Origin: an uncultured Phascolarctobacterium sp.
Lineage (GTDB): Bacteria; Bacillota; Negativicutes; Acidaminococcales; Acidaminococcaceae
Direction: 5' to 3'
NCBI GenBank assembly: GCA_900552855.1
Contig: USBG01000040.1
Location: 1 to 12,689 of the forward strand
Length of the DNA: 12,689 bases
How positions within the stretch are numbered: position 1 is the first letter of the stretch; each line of letters starts with the position of its first letter. Positions 1-6,743 of the stretch are shown one piece after another. The translations under genes were made by a program, and so were the position numbers. Below the pieces are notes generated by a model. The model worked only from the letters and a program-made list of their open reading frames with translations, did not search any database and was not told where the DNA came from.

Positions 1-1523
1 TTGAAGCCACTAGAAAACTTCATTTGTGTGGTGAATTGAATGCTTTGTTCGCAGGTGAATTTAAGGTTACTGTTAAGAAAAACATTACATTCGTTGACTT
101 TGAAAATGCGGGAAGCAGTAAAGTTGAATATGATGGACTCGAGGAGTTTGTTGGCAATAAGTATCTTCTTACAACAGTAGGAAGTACTGAAATTCAAAGC
201 ATCTTGGCCAATATAGCATTTGGAACCCGGTTTGCAGAATACAATTCTACAATTGTTCCTGTGGAGAGCATGAATAGTGTAAATGATTCGGGAACCTTAA
301 ACTTCAATACTATTTTGAAGGAACAGAATTCCACCATTAAAGTATCCACTCAGGTAATTGAAACGGAATCCGCTGCAGAAGAGAAGTTGCCTTCAGCGGT
401 TAATATGATTGCGCCATTGAGTGCCTCTGAGGGTGAAGAGTCTAGAGCCCGTATTGCAGAAAAATGTGCAAAGCTAAATCGTGTGTTTAGGGATTATGGT
501 ATTCGTGTTGAGCCGATTGACCAGGATATGGTGCAGGAAACCGCTCGTTTTACTAGATTCCCTGTTAAATTGAAATCTGGCGAAACTATTAACAGCTTGA
601 ACAAATATAAGAATGATATCGGAATTCAATTAGAGGCAAGCGGTGAAATACTTATAGAGCACATTAAGGGAACAAGCTATATTTCCGTAGATGTTCCGTT
701 TGCTGGTGCTGGTAGTTCTATCAGTTTAATGAAGCATCTTTCTATATTAGATAGTGTTGAAGGCCGCTTAAATGTGATTGCCGGACAGAAGCCAGACGGA
801 GATTTTGAAATTTTAGATATTGCCGATGCACCTCATATGCTGATAGCGGGGACTACTGGCTCTGGTAAAACCATTTTTCTTCAGTCGATGCTGGTAAGTT
901 TGTTGCACCAGTTTGGACCAGATGAAATAGAACTGCTTATTGTGGATCCGAAGCAGACAGACTTTATCTTCTTCGATGAACTTCCACATTTGTACGGAGG
1001 ACATGTTGTCATCGATGCAGAAGAAGCATTGGAAAAGCTTCAGCGCATTAATGAAGTTGATAAAGAGGAAAGAACAAAAGCTCTTAGGGCATGCAGAAGT
1101 AAGGATATAGATTCTTATAACCAGAAGAATCCAGATAATCAGATGAAGAGAATGGTTGTTGTAATTGACGAGTATTCAGATTTAATCCAGGCTGCCGAGA
1201 TTAATGGAACAAGAAAGAAATTTGAAAGTAATCTTTTGATGCTGCTTCAGAGAGTAAGAAATCTAGGTATTCATCTTATCATAGCGACCCAGCGTCCATC
1301 AGCGCAGATAGTTACCGGAAAGCTTAAGGCTGTTGTACCATTTCGTGTTTCTTTCAGGCTTCCTTCTCATACGGATTCTCAAACAATTTTGGATATGACC
1401 GGAGCTGAGAACCTTTTGGGCAAGGGCGACATGCTGATAAAAACGGATGCAGACACTATGCGAATGCAAGGGTTGTTTGTTTCAGAGGATGAACTGGAAA
1501 AATTTTTGGAAAAGCTTAGATGA
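1..1523 (+). CDS. FtsK/SpoIIIE-type DNA translocase, C-terminal part (5' end outside window)
   Basis: The reading frame is open to the left edge, so the first in-frame start (TTG at 24) is probably internal and the gene is cut by the window. Residues here count from that TTG. Residues about 150-235 resemble the FtsK beta-like region before the motor. The RecA-like motor follows: Walker A GTTGSGKT at 276-283, Walker B VVVIDE with the acidic pair at 382-383, and the FtsK-type LIIATQRPS segment after it. There is no membrane segment and no recognisable C-terminal gamma (KOPS-reading) domain; the protein ends soon after the motor. FtsK motors pump double-stranded DNA using ATP. A soluble FtsK motor at a protein C-terminus, next to a nuclease-like gene in an island, recalls the DptH component of phosphorothioation-dependent restriction, but a conjugative-element FtsK is also possible. 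The motor assignment is secure; the system is not. The stop lies 13 bases before the SfsA-like gene, so the two are probably co-transcribed. Confidence 0.85.
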   Translation, partial: EATRKLHLCGELNALFAGEFKVTVKKNITFVDFENAGSSKVEYDGLEEFVGNKYLLTTVGSTEIQSILANIAFGTRFAEYNSTIVPVESMNSVNDSGTLNFNTILKEQNSTIKVSTQVIETESAAEEKLPSAVNMIAPLSASEGEESRARIAEKCAKLNRVFRDYGIRVEPIDQDMVQETARFTRFPVKLKSGETINSLNKYKNDIGIQLEASGEILIEHIKGTSYISVDVPFAGAGSSISLMKHLSILDSVEGRLNVIAGQKPDGDFEILDIADAPHMLIAGTTGSGKTIFLQSMLVSLLHQFGPDEIELLIVDPKQTDFIFFDELPHLYGGHVVIDAEEALEKLQRINEVDKEERTKALRACRSKDIDSYNQKNPDNQMKRMVVVIDEYSDLIQAAEINGTRKKFESNLLMLLQRVRNLGIHLIIATQRPSAQIVTGKLKAVVPFRVSFRLPSHTDSQTILDMTGAENLLGKGDMLIKTDADTMRMQGLFVSEDELEKFLEKLR

Positions 1524-1536
1524 TTGGGGTGAGAAT

Positions 1537-2226
1537 ATGCAAACAGTTAATTCAAATGAAATTACAGAGGGATATTTCATAAGAGAACTCAAAAATAGAT
1601 TTCTGTGTGAGGTTGAGGTTGATTCAAAGTTGGCTGTTTGCTATGTTCCATCTTCATGTCACTTAAGTAATTTTTTGGATTTGCATGGAAAAAGAGTACT
1701 TCTTATTCCAAATAAATCAAAGAACACAAGGACAGAGTATTCTTTATTTGCGGTTCATTATAAAAGGAGCTACATCATTTTAAATACCTCAATGGCAAAT
1801 CGAGCAGTAGAAGCTAGTATTGCTCAGAGACGTTTTTCTTTTTTAGGGAAAAGGAAGTCTGTAAAAAAGGAAATTACTAAAGGTGGGTATAAATGGGATC
1901 TGTTAATCGAAGAAAGCAACACCCTTGTTGAAATAAAAAGTGTAATATCCACTAAAACACCCGCAATCTTTCCTACTGTGTATTCCGAGCGAACTTTAAA
2001 GCAACTTCAAACAATCAGTGATTTATTATCAATTAGAAACAAAATTTGCTTTTTAGTTGTATCGCTTAACCCATATATTCAAGAAATATGTCTTGACCGA
2101 GGAACGGAATTTTACCCTGCTCTTAAGTCTTGCATAGAGCAGGGGTTGATTCTTAAGGGATACACAGTGAGATTCAAAGACTCAAGGTTGGTGATTGACA
2201 AAGAAATCCCCGTTGTAACAAATTGA
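1537..2226 (+). CDS. SfsA-like protein, predicted PD-(D/E)XK-type nuclease
   Basis: The 229-residue product has the SfsA layout and near-usual SfsA length (about 230). An N-terminal OB-like part (about 1-75) carries the family pattern of conserved Gly/Asn-rich turns. It is followed by NTSMANRAVEASI, like the family's NTxxPNxLVxEAI, and then a nuclease-fold core with D121 and an E132-x-K134 pair (TLVEIKSV). The usual family segment FPDAxxxRGxxHL is changed here to FPTVYSERTLKQL, so this is a divergent member. SfsA was named for sugar fermentation stimulation; structure and motif comparisons place it among DNA-binding nuclease folds. The ATG at 1537 is chosen over the longer frame because GGGGTG lies 5 nt upstream and the extra residues overlap the translocase. 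Its position right behind an FtsK motor suggests a cut-after-translocation partner rather than the housekeeping SfsA; that role is inference. Confidence 0.8.
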   Translation: MQTVNSNEITEGYFIRELKNRFLCEVEVDSKLAVCYVPSSCHLSNFLDLHGKRVLLIPNKSKNTRTEYSLFAVHYKRSYIILNTSMANRAVEASIAQRRFSFLGKRKSVKKEITKGGYKWDLLIEESNTLVEIKSVISTKTPAIFPTVYSERTLKQLQTISDLLSIRNKICFLVVSLNPYIQEICLDRGTEFYPALKSCIEQGLILKGYTVRFKDSRLVIDKEIPVVTN

Positions 2227-2261
2227 GATTTACGCAAAGTTGTTGTTTTAGGTTGTATAAT

Positions 2262-3030
2262 GAAGTTGCACACTTAAGAAAATAAAAAATCCATAGCAGT
2301 TTCTCCTATGTTAGAATTAAGTTAGTACACATAACACCAAAAGGAGAATCGATATGGATCAACTTAACTCTATCACACAGCATCAAAAGGGTCTTACGAG
2401 GAATGCGTAATAATTCAGACCAGACTCAAAGACAAGTACTCTCCAAACAAAATTGTTGCCGAACTTGGCTACTCGCCCAACACTGTACGCAACTAAATCA
2501 AGCGTGGCACAGTTTCGCTTTACAGCGGTAACGTTTAGAGCAGAAGTAGGCCAGGTCAATTATAAAGCTAACAGAGGCAATTCCTGCCGTCGCTGTGAGT
2601 ACATAAATAAGCTTGAGTTCATTGAATACGTCGAAAAACGTTTCTTCAACGATGGTATTTCCGTAGATGCCTGCATTGGTGAAGCTTTGGCTAAAGAATA
2701 TTTCCCGCGAGAGGAGATGCTTTGCACTAAGACTATCTATAATTAGTAGATAACTACGGATCTTAGTAAGTTTGAGAAAGCAAGCGAGACTCTTGTATAC
2801 TATGCCTACCCCCTATTCATCGTAGGAAAAAGGAAGTAACGAGAGACATAACCGTTTAGTACGTCGCTTCGTAGCTAAAGGCAAGCGTATAAGCGATTAT
2901 GGTCTGGATGCTATTGCAAAGATTAATAACCTTCCTCGTAAGATATTAGGCTAGAAAATCCCTGATGAGTTGTTTGAATCTAAACTGGATGAATTTATGC
3001 AATTTGATTAGGAAAAATGTGCAAATTATT
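2262..3030 (+). mobile_element. Decayed IS30-family insertion sequence
   Basis: This is a remnant of an insertion sequence that holds the broken transposase described separately. Possible terminal inverted repeats are GAAGTTGCACACTT at 2262-2275 and, on the opposite strand, AATTTGCACATT near 3015-3026; they share the core TTGCACA. The ends are approximate, because the repeats are degraded and no clear target duplication is seen. The total of about 0.77 kb is shorter than the usual 1.0-1.2 kb, matching an internal deletion. It separates the translocase/SfsA-like pair from the ATPase pair, so the island has taken in mobile DNA and then decayed. Confidence 0.6.
2354..3011 (+). pseudogene. IS30-family transposase remnant (frameshifts, stops, internal deletion)
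   Basis: Starting at ATG 2354 (AAGGAG at 2341-2346) the frame reads MDQLNSITQHQKGLTR. A frameshift near 2397 then leads into a helix-turn-helix segment with DKYSPNKIVAELGYSPNTVRN, typical of IS30 N-termini. A TAA at 2494 replaces the expected Glu codon. The reading then passes to another frame (about 2540-2740, GISVDACIGEAL... CTKTIYN), where it stops with TAG. A third frame from about 2826 reads GSNERHNRLVRRF and NNLPRKILG, then a TAG at 2952, then KIPDELFESKLDEF, ending at 3009-3011. GSNE contains the last acidic residue of the DDE triad; the region that should hold the first two Asp is deleted around 2770-2820. The open stretch at 2453-2746 is only one piece of this relic. It cannot make an active transposase. 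Confidence 0.85.
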
Positions 3031-3049
3031 CTTGCAATTTATGGAAAAA

Positions 3050-3068
3050 TAAAAACGTAAAATCCGTT
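3050..3068 (+). repeat. Upstream copy of a 19-bp repeat, overlapping the -35 box
   Basis: TAAAAACGTAAAATCCGTT matches the copy at 3111-3129 at 17 of 19 positions. Both contain AACG-N7-CGTT inverted half-sites. This copy touches the first two bases of the -35 element of the ATPase promoter, so it is a plausible operator for a repressor. No regulator gene is visible in the window. Confidence 0.6.
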
Positions 3069-3095
3069 GATAATTTCCGAAAGACGTTATATAAT
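3067..3095 (+). promoter_or_regulatory. Promoter of the ATPase/RloB-like pair
   Basis: TTGATA (3067-3072) and a perfect TATAAT (3090-3095) are separated by 17 nt. Transcription would start near 3102, about 47 nt before the ATPase ATG. The 19-bp repeats at 3050-3068 and 3111-3129 bracket it. The promoter lies just outside the right end of the IS30 relic. Confidence 0.75.
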
Positions 3096-3110
3096 AAAAT
3101 CAGTAGAAGA

Positions 3111-3132
3111 TAAAAACGCAAAAACCGTTTTT
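3111..3132 (+). repeat. Downstream copy of the 19-bp repeat, perfect inverted repeat
   Basis: This copy (TAAAAACGCAAAAACCGTT at 3111-3129) lies within the untranslated leader. Here the dyad is longer: AAAAACG (3112-3118), a 7-nt centre, then CGTTTTT (3126-3132), a perfect 7-bp inverted repeat. It ends 4 nt before the GGAGG ribosome binding site at 3137-3141. It may act as an operator on DNA or as a small hairpin in the mRNA. Confidence 0.6.
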
Positions 3133-3148
3133 GGTTGGAGGTGATACA

Positions 3149-4300
3149 ATGAAAATACTGCGGATAACTGTGAATGGTTTGCATTTATTTAAACAGGAGT
3201 TAGATCTTTTATTTTATACTCAGCAACGAGTTGGTGAAGATGATAAAGAAAAACTCTATAAGATAGAGCCTAATTATTATCTGCATACAGCTTGTGCGTT
3301 TATTGGTATTAATGCTTCTGGAAAAACTTCTGTATTGAAGGTAATTAATTTAGCTTTAAATATTTTGCGTAATGAACCTATCAACCACGTAGAGTCAAGA
3401 AATATTCTTGGAGCTTGTGAGAGAGCAACGTTCAAAATCTGCTTTTTAGATAAAAAAAATAATGTTTACTGCTTGAAAACTGTAATTACCTCTAAAAAAG
3501 CCAAATCTGGGAGATATGTATATTCTATAATTGAAGAAAAGCTCTGGGAAAAGCCTATTAGCAGCGTTAAATCTAAAAAATACCTTACTGATTTTACTGC
3601 TATTAGTCCAATATCAGTAAGAAATACAGAAGAGGCTTATCTGCCTGATGATGTAAGCTTTATCATAGCTCATAACAAGAAAGCAAATGATAGGATAGAT
3701 GTGTTTAGCCTGCTTTCATATACCAACATTAATGTTCTTCCGTTTACTGATGATATTCCGTTAGAAGTCATTACATTCCTTGATCCTACTATTGAAAAGT
3801 TATGCTTTGAAAAAATTGAAGATAAGGCGTTAATTCATTTGAAGTTTAAGGGAGAGGAAGAGCTTATTTTAAATAACGCGGTAGAACTTGAGCAGTATCT
3901 GTCTTCTGGTACAATAAAGGGCATTATTACCTTTTCTATGGTCAAAGAGGTCTTGACATCAGGAGGCTATCTTTTGATTGATGAGCTTGAAAATCATTTT
4001 AACAAAGAGATAGTTGTCACATTGATGCGCTTCTTTATGGATAGCACCTTAAACAAAAGTGGTAGTACGTTGATTTTTACAACGCATTACTCGGAATTAC
4101 TAGACGAATATGATAGAAATGATGCCATCTATATTGTAAGAAACCGCAATGGTATTACTGCTGAAAATCTAAGCTATATTTTAAAGCGCAATGATATAAA
4201 AAAAAGTGATGCTTATCAGAGTGGCTTTCTTGAGGGCACTACTCCTGCCTATGAAGCTTATCTGCGCTTAAAGAAAAATTTAGCTGCTTCGCTAAAGTAA
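3149..4300 (+). CDS. AAA/ABC-type ATPase of a RloA/AbiL/PARIS-like pair
   Basis: The 383-residue protein has the split ABC/SMC-like ATPase layout. Walker A GINASGKT is at 53-60, followed by a long insert. A signature-like LSSGT is at 251-255, Walker B YLLIDELE has its acidic pair at D278-E279, and TTHYSELLDEY carries the switch His at H313. Stand-alone ATPases of this type act with a small nuclease or TOPRIM partner in abortive-infection and related defence pairs (RloA-RloB, AbiLi-AbiLii, AriA-AriB of PARIS). Here a RloB-like gene follows after 13 nt, which supports such a role; the exact family is not settled. ATG 3149 is chosen because GGAGG at 3137-3141 is well placed, whereas an in-frame TTG at 3131 lies inside the upstream inverted repeat. 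The gene looks intact although its partner is interrupted. Confidence 0.8.
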   Translation: MKILRITVNGLHLFKQELDLLFYTQQRVGEDDKEKLYKIEPNYYLHTACAFIGINASGKTSVLKVINLALNILRNEPINHVESRNILGACERATFKICFLDKKNNVYCLKTVITSKKAKSGRYVYSIIEEKLWEKPISSVKSKKYLTDFTAISPISVRNTEEAYLPDDVSFIIAHNKKANDRIDVFSLLSYTNINVLPFTDDIPLEVITFLDPTIEKLCFEKIEDKALIHLKFKGEEELILNNAVELEQYLSSGTIKGIITFSMVKEVLTSGGYLLIDELENHFNKEIVVTLMRFFMDSTLNKSGSTLIFTTHYSELLDEYDRNDAIYIVRNRNGITAENLSYILKRNDIKKSDAYQSGFLEGTTPAYEAYLRLKKNLAASLK

Positions 4301-4313
4301 AGGAGGCAGTTAG

Positions 4314-4832
4314 ATGAAACTAGCAAAATATAAAGCTTGTATCTGTGAAGGTTCTGCTGAGTCAGCAATTATTGATATTTTGGTTGATAATAATTTGTTG
4401 ATTTTCACACGAGAGGAAATGCTGGACGAAAGGGTTATCTGATGCAGAAGCGCGAAAAATTTTGAAGAAAGATACTTACGCAAAGGCTTTTATGAACCAA
4501 TTTCTGTTATACGAATTTTGGATTCTCGTAGAGAAAGCTTTAAGCTAAGCAAAGCTTATGCTTATAAAATAGATGTCGTCAACGTGATTACTGCTCCTGA
4601 GATTGAAATGCTGATTATTCATAATGAAGGAGCATATGAACGCTTTAAGCGTTCCGGGAAGAAACCTAGTGATTTTTGCAAAATGGATTTGCGCATGGGT
4701 AATGTAAAGGCATATGATTTTGTAAAAGATTATTTTGCTAATCCTAAAATTTTAGTTGATGCTATAAGAGAATACCGTAGGGTTGCTAATATTCCTAAGG
4801 GGGAGTACAGTTTGGCAGATTTGTTGAAATAA
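4314..4832 (+). pseudogene. RloB/TOPRIM-like partner of the ATPase, interrupted by in-frame TGA
   Basis: A strong site (AGGAGG, 4301-4306) precedes ATG 4314, and the product begins with a TOPRIM/RloB-like CEGSAES (E12, E16). Codon 43 is TGA (4440-4442). The same frame then continues without another stop to TAA 4830-4832: CRSAKNFEERY, ILDSRRES, then ITAPEIEMLIIHNE, resembling the RloB segment with conserved Pro-x-x-Glu, and REYRRVANIPKGEYSLADLLK at the end. With one sense codon in place of TGA the protein would be 172 residues, a little short for RloB (about 200). CGA (Arg) to TGA is the simplest change. Between the stop and TTG 4518 no start codon with a ribosome site is seen, so the C-terminal part is unlikely to be made alone. 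A sequencing error cannot be excluded. The nuclease-like role is inferred from family resemblance and pairing with the ATPase. Confidence 0.7.
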
Positions 4833-5005
4833 CAAATATAAGGTATAAAGTGCCTTTTGTTTCTGTTGTTCCTATTATTGGTCCTCTCTGTTCCATATAT
4901 TTGTGGTGCAATCAGAACGGTTTTAAGAGAATTTTACAGCGAATAAACACTATATATAGTGGTGAAATTTAATATAAGCACCACAAATTGTAGCTTGGGT
5001 ATTTT
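4833..5005. other. Non-coding DNA between the RloB-like gene and the tRNA fragment
   Basis: No gene is supported here. The stretch is AT-rich and its only clear content is the repeat cluster at 4899-4988, described separately. No obvious terminator follows the RloB-like gene. Confidence 0.5.
4899..4988. repeat. Repeat cluster beside the attachment site (possible integrase arm sites)
   Basis: ATTTGTGGTGC at 4899-4909 is repeated in perfect inverted form, GCACCACAAAT, at 4978-4988. A third, looser copy TAGTGGTGAAAT (4957-4968) matches TTGTGGTGCAAT (4901-4912) at 10 of 12 positions. A perfect 14-bp palindrome, CACTATATATAGTG, lies at 4948-4961 and overlaps that copy. The cluster ends 18 nt before the tRNA identity segment. 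Tyrosine integrases bind repeated arm sites next to the core, so this is a reasonable reading, but no integrase gene is in the window to test it. Confidence 0.5.
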
Positions 5006-5063
5006 GGCTAAATCGTTAGGCGGGTCAAACCGCGCCAGGGTTCGAATCCCTGCCACTCCGCCA
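5006..5063 (+). tRNA. 3' fragment of tRNA-Ser(GCU), likely attachment site of the island
   Basis: From the anticodon GCT at 5007-5009 the sequence follows a class II serine tRNA. It has the 3' anticodon stem ATCGT (5012-5016), a long variable arm (5019-5035, GGCGGG...CCGCGCC), a T arm with CAGGG-TTCGAAT-CCCTG (5036-5052), the acceptor 3' strand CCACTCC (5053-5059), discriminator G and encoded CCA (5061-5063). The matching 5' acceptor GGAGTGG, D arm and 5' anticodon stem are absent upstream, and the base before the anticodon is G instead of the invariant U33. So this is not a working tRNA. It is what remains when an element integrates with crossover in the anticodon loop: the intact tRNA is expected at the other end, to the left of the window. 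Identity as Ser(GCU) rests on the anticodon and long variable arm. Confidence 0.8.
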
Positions 5064-5075
5064 TTAGAAATGATG

Positions 5076-5107
5076 AGCTTTCAAGAGAAATCTTGAAGGC
5101 TTTTTTT
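5076..5107 (+). terminator. Rho-independent terminator behind the tRNA fragment
   Basis: AGCTTTCAAGA (5076-5086), loop GAAA, and TCTTGAAGGCT (5091-5101) form an 11-bp stem with one G-U pair, followed by a T run. It sits 12 nt after CCA, as expected for the original terminator of the tRNA gene. This implies that the DNA from here on is the native chromosome. Confidence 0.85.
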
Positions 5108-5271
5108 GTTTTGCAATTGTAAAGCAATAGCTTTTTGTATAAAAGGTGTTTATCTTGAAATCATTAGAAGAATAATGTAAAAATATGTATTAAAACACTT
5201 GCAGGATTGATTACGATATACCTGCTGTCAATGTGATTTTGAATAGGTTATTGGCGTTTTTACGAAAAATA
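5108..5271. other. Short non-coding stretch between two terminators
   Basis: AT-rich sequence with no supported gene, promoter or repeat. It lies between the tRNA terminator and the terminator of the MFS gene, so convergent transcription ends on both sides of it. Confidence 0.5.
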
Positions 5272-5321
5272 AAACCAATGCTTTACTAGAGCGTTTCCAA
5301 ACTCTAATATGGCATTGGTTT
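5272..5321 (-). terminator. Terminator of the MFS gene (two-tier hairpin)
   Basis: AAACCAATGC (5272-5281) pairs with GCATTGGTTT (5312-5321). Inside it TAGAG (5287-5291) pairs with CTCTA (5302-5306). Read on the minus strand, the stem is followed by TTTTATTTTT, giving a U-rich tail about 30 nt past the MFS stop codon. The plus-strand tail is also U-rich, so it may work in both directions. Confidence 0.75.
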
Positions 5322-5353
5322 ATTCTTTATATAATGTTGTAATGATTAGGGTA

Positions 5354-6526
5354 TTAGAAATCAATTTTCCTAAAGACATAGGCTGCAATGATTGCTTCTA
5401 ACAGCATTAAGCTTGCCAAAAGCTGGAACACAGCGGTAATACCCATGCCATGAGCAACAAAGCCCAATGCTGCAGGCCCCAGGATTACGCCGGTGTAGCC
5501 CATACTGGTGATGGCTGTAACAGCAGCACTTATAGGCATATCCTTTTGAAATTTGAGCAATGAATACAGTACAGGGACTATATTAGCTGCACAAAGGCCA
5601 ATGCCAATAAAGGCTAGTGCACTTAGGTATAAATTATCTGCTAAAACTAAGAGAGCAAAGGAGGCTGCGGCTAAAAGAGAACCGCCAATTACAGCTTTGC
5701 GTTCACCTATGCTTTGCACAGTTTTATCACCTAAAAGGCGCATAATGAGCATGGCCACGGAAAAAATTGCATAGCCTGCTCCTGCCAAGGATAAATCAAC
5801 ATTTTTTACTTCTGTAATAAAGACACCACTCCAGTCCATGACAGCGCCTTCTGCTAGGAAGCAGATGCATGCTAAAAGGCCGAAAAAGAAAACAATACCG
5901 CGAGGAATGGCTACTACTTTTTCGCCACCAGGGCTTCTATAATCGAGTAAATGAGGACCAAATACAACTAGAATAGCGAAGATAATAGCACAGTGCAGGA
6001 GTGCTATATAATGCACTGCCATTCCTAGCGTAGCCAAAAGACTGAACATACCGGCACTGGCAAAGCAGCCGATGCTCCAAAAAGCGTGCATACCTGATAA
6101 AAGGCGTTTATTAGCAATTTTTTCGACAATTACGGCATTTACGTTCATATTAACATCCATTATACCCATAGCGCTGCCTAAAATGACCAACGCAATAGCG
6201 TAGCTAATAATGTTTGGAAGAAGTGAAAGGGCTACCATAACAATGGACATAATAGCAGAAGTAACCAGGATAACACGTTTACAGCCATACTTTTTTCCTA
6301 AAACATTAGCCATAGGCATAGTAAAGAATGCGCTGAGTCCGATGCAGAGCAGCAGCATACCTAGTACATCTGCCTCCAGATTAAGACGGTTTTTGATAAT
6401 GGGAATCATAGGGGCCCAGGTAGAGAGAATAAAGCCTGGAATAAAAAAGGCAATACGAGCGGCATTAATTTCCTTGCTGCTAACAGTAAGCTTGCTTAGG
6501 GAATCATCATTTTTTCGTAAAAGCAT
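5354..6526 (-). CDS. MFS transporter, YbjJ-like
   Basis: The 390-residue, very hydrophobic protein has about 12 membrane segments. The first begins near residue 25 (RIAFFIPGFILSTWAP), and the loop between segments 2 and 3 carries the MFS motif A variant NVLGKKYGCKRV. The block SGMHAFWSIGCFASAGM and the overall pattern resemble E. coli YbjJ (about 400 residues), an inner-membrane MFS member without a firmly assigned substrate. The length is complete. ATG 6526 is supported by AAAGGAGA (6533-6540). The gene stands alone on the minus strand with its own terminator, and it has a structured, probably regulated leader (see 6648-6751). It is the first protein gene on the chromosomal side of the island junction. 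The substrate cannot be told from the sequence. Confidence 0.85.
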   Translation of the reverse strand: MLLRKNDDSLSKLTVSSKEINAARIAFFIPGFILSTWAPMIPIIKNRLNLEADVLGMLLLCIGLSAFFTMPMANVLGKKYGCKRVILVTSAIMSIVMVALSLLPNIISYAIALVILGSAMGIMDVNMNVNAVIVEKIANKRLLSGMHAFWSIGCFASAGMFSLLATLGMAVHYIALLHCAIIFAILVVFGPHLLDYRSPGGEKVVAIPRGIVFFFGLLACICFLAEGAVMDWSGVFITEVKNVDLSLAGAGYAIFSVAMLIMRLLGDKTVQSIGERKAVIGGSLLAAASFALLVLADNLYLSALAFIGIGLCAANIVPVLYSLLKFQKDMPISAAVTAITSMGYTGVILGPAALGFVAHGMGITAVFQLLASLMLLEAIIAAYVFRKIDF

Positions 6527-6591
6527 GTTAGGTCTCCTTTCAAAAGTATTATTCTATTCTTATTGAAGCTAATAATGATAAATTACGAATC

Positions 6592-6641
6592 AGCTAGGAG
6601 GATTGAAGCTGCTAGCTTACTTTAGGTTTTGCCAAGCTAGC
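6592..6641 (-). promoter_or_regulatory. Overlapping hairpins in the MFS leader
   Basis: GCTAGCTT (6611-6618) and AAGCTAGC (6634-6641) form a perfect 8-bp inverted repeat. AGCTAG (6592-6597) can pair instead with CTAGCT (6612-6617), so the two structures exclude each other. The minus-strand RNA also contains UCCUCC near 6596-6601, which could pair with AGGAG of the MFS ribosome site. These are visible pairings; a switching role is inference. No known riboswitch class is recognised. Confidence 0.45.
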
Positions 6642-6647
6642 AAAAAA

Positions 6648-6676
6648 GGGATGAAAATCTATAAAGATTTTATCCC
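6648..6676 (-). terminator. Terminator-like hairpin in the MFS leader (possible attenuator)
   Basis: Read on the minus strand, GGGATAAAATCT pairs with AGATTTTCATCCC (one bulged base) and is followed directly by six T. It lies about 40 nt downstream of the predicted minus-strand start and 120 nt before the MFS start codon. Full termination here would silence the MFS gene, so it is either an attenuator or the end of a very short RNA. Confidence 0.65.
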
Positions 6677-6718
6677 GTCATATTTATTGAAAAATATTAT
6701 TTGTAATTGGCAAATTGT

Positions 6719-6743
6719 ATTGATTTTATCATCGAAAATCAAT
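6719..6743. promoter_or_regulatory. Operator-like perfect inverted repeat over the MFS promoter
   Basis: ATTGATTTT (6719-6727) and AAAATCAAT (6735-6743) form a perfect 9-bp inverted repeat around a 7-nt centre. It covers the -10 element and most of the spacer of the minus-strand promoter, the classic place for a repressor site. The binding protein is unknown and not encoded nearby. Confidence 0.6.

Noticed and set aside
2453..2746. Open frame of 97 codons that could be called a small gene
   Set aside because: Its sequence is the middle piece of the IS30 transposase relic, with matching pieces in the other two frames on both sides and no ribosome site.
3131..3148. TTG at 3131 as start of the ATPase
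   Set aside because: It lies in the inverted repeat and before the GGAGG site; ATG 3149 is correctly spaced.
4440..4442. TGA as selenocysteine or other recoding in the RloB-like gene
   Set aside because: No SECIS-like hairpin is evident after the codon, other genes use TGA as a normal stop, and the family does not need selenocysteine.
4974..5063. A complete tRNA gene ending at 5063
   Set aside because: No GGAGTGG acceptor strand, D arm or 5' anticodon stem exists upstream at the right distance, and U33 is absent.
6210..6566. Plus-strand open frame of 118 codons opposite the MFS gene
   Set aside because: It is a shadow of the MFS coding frame, with no ribosome site and no recognisable protein.
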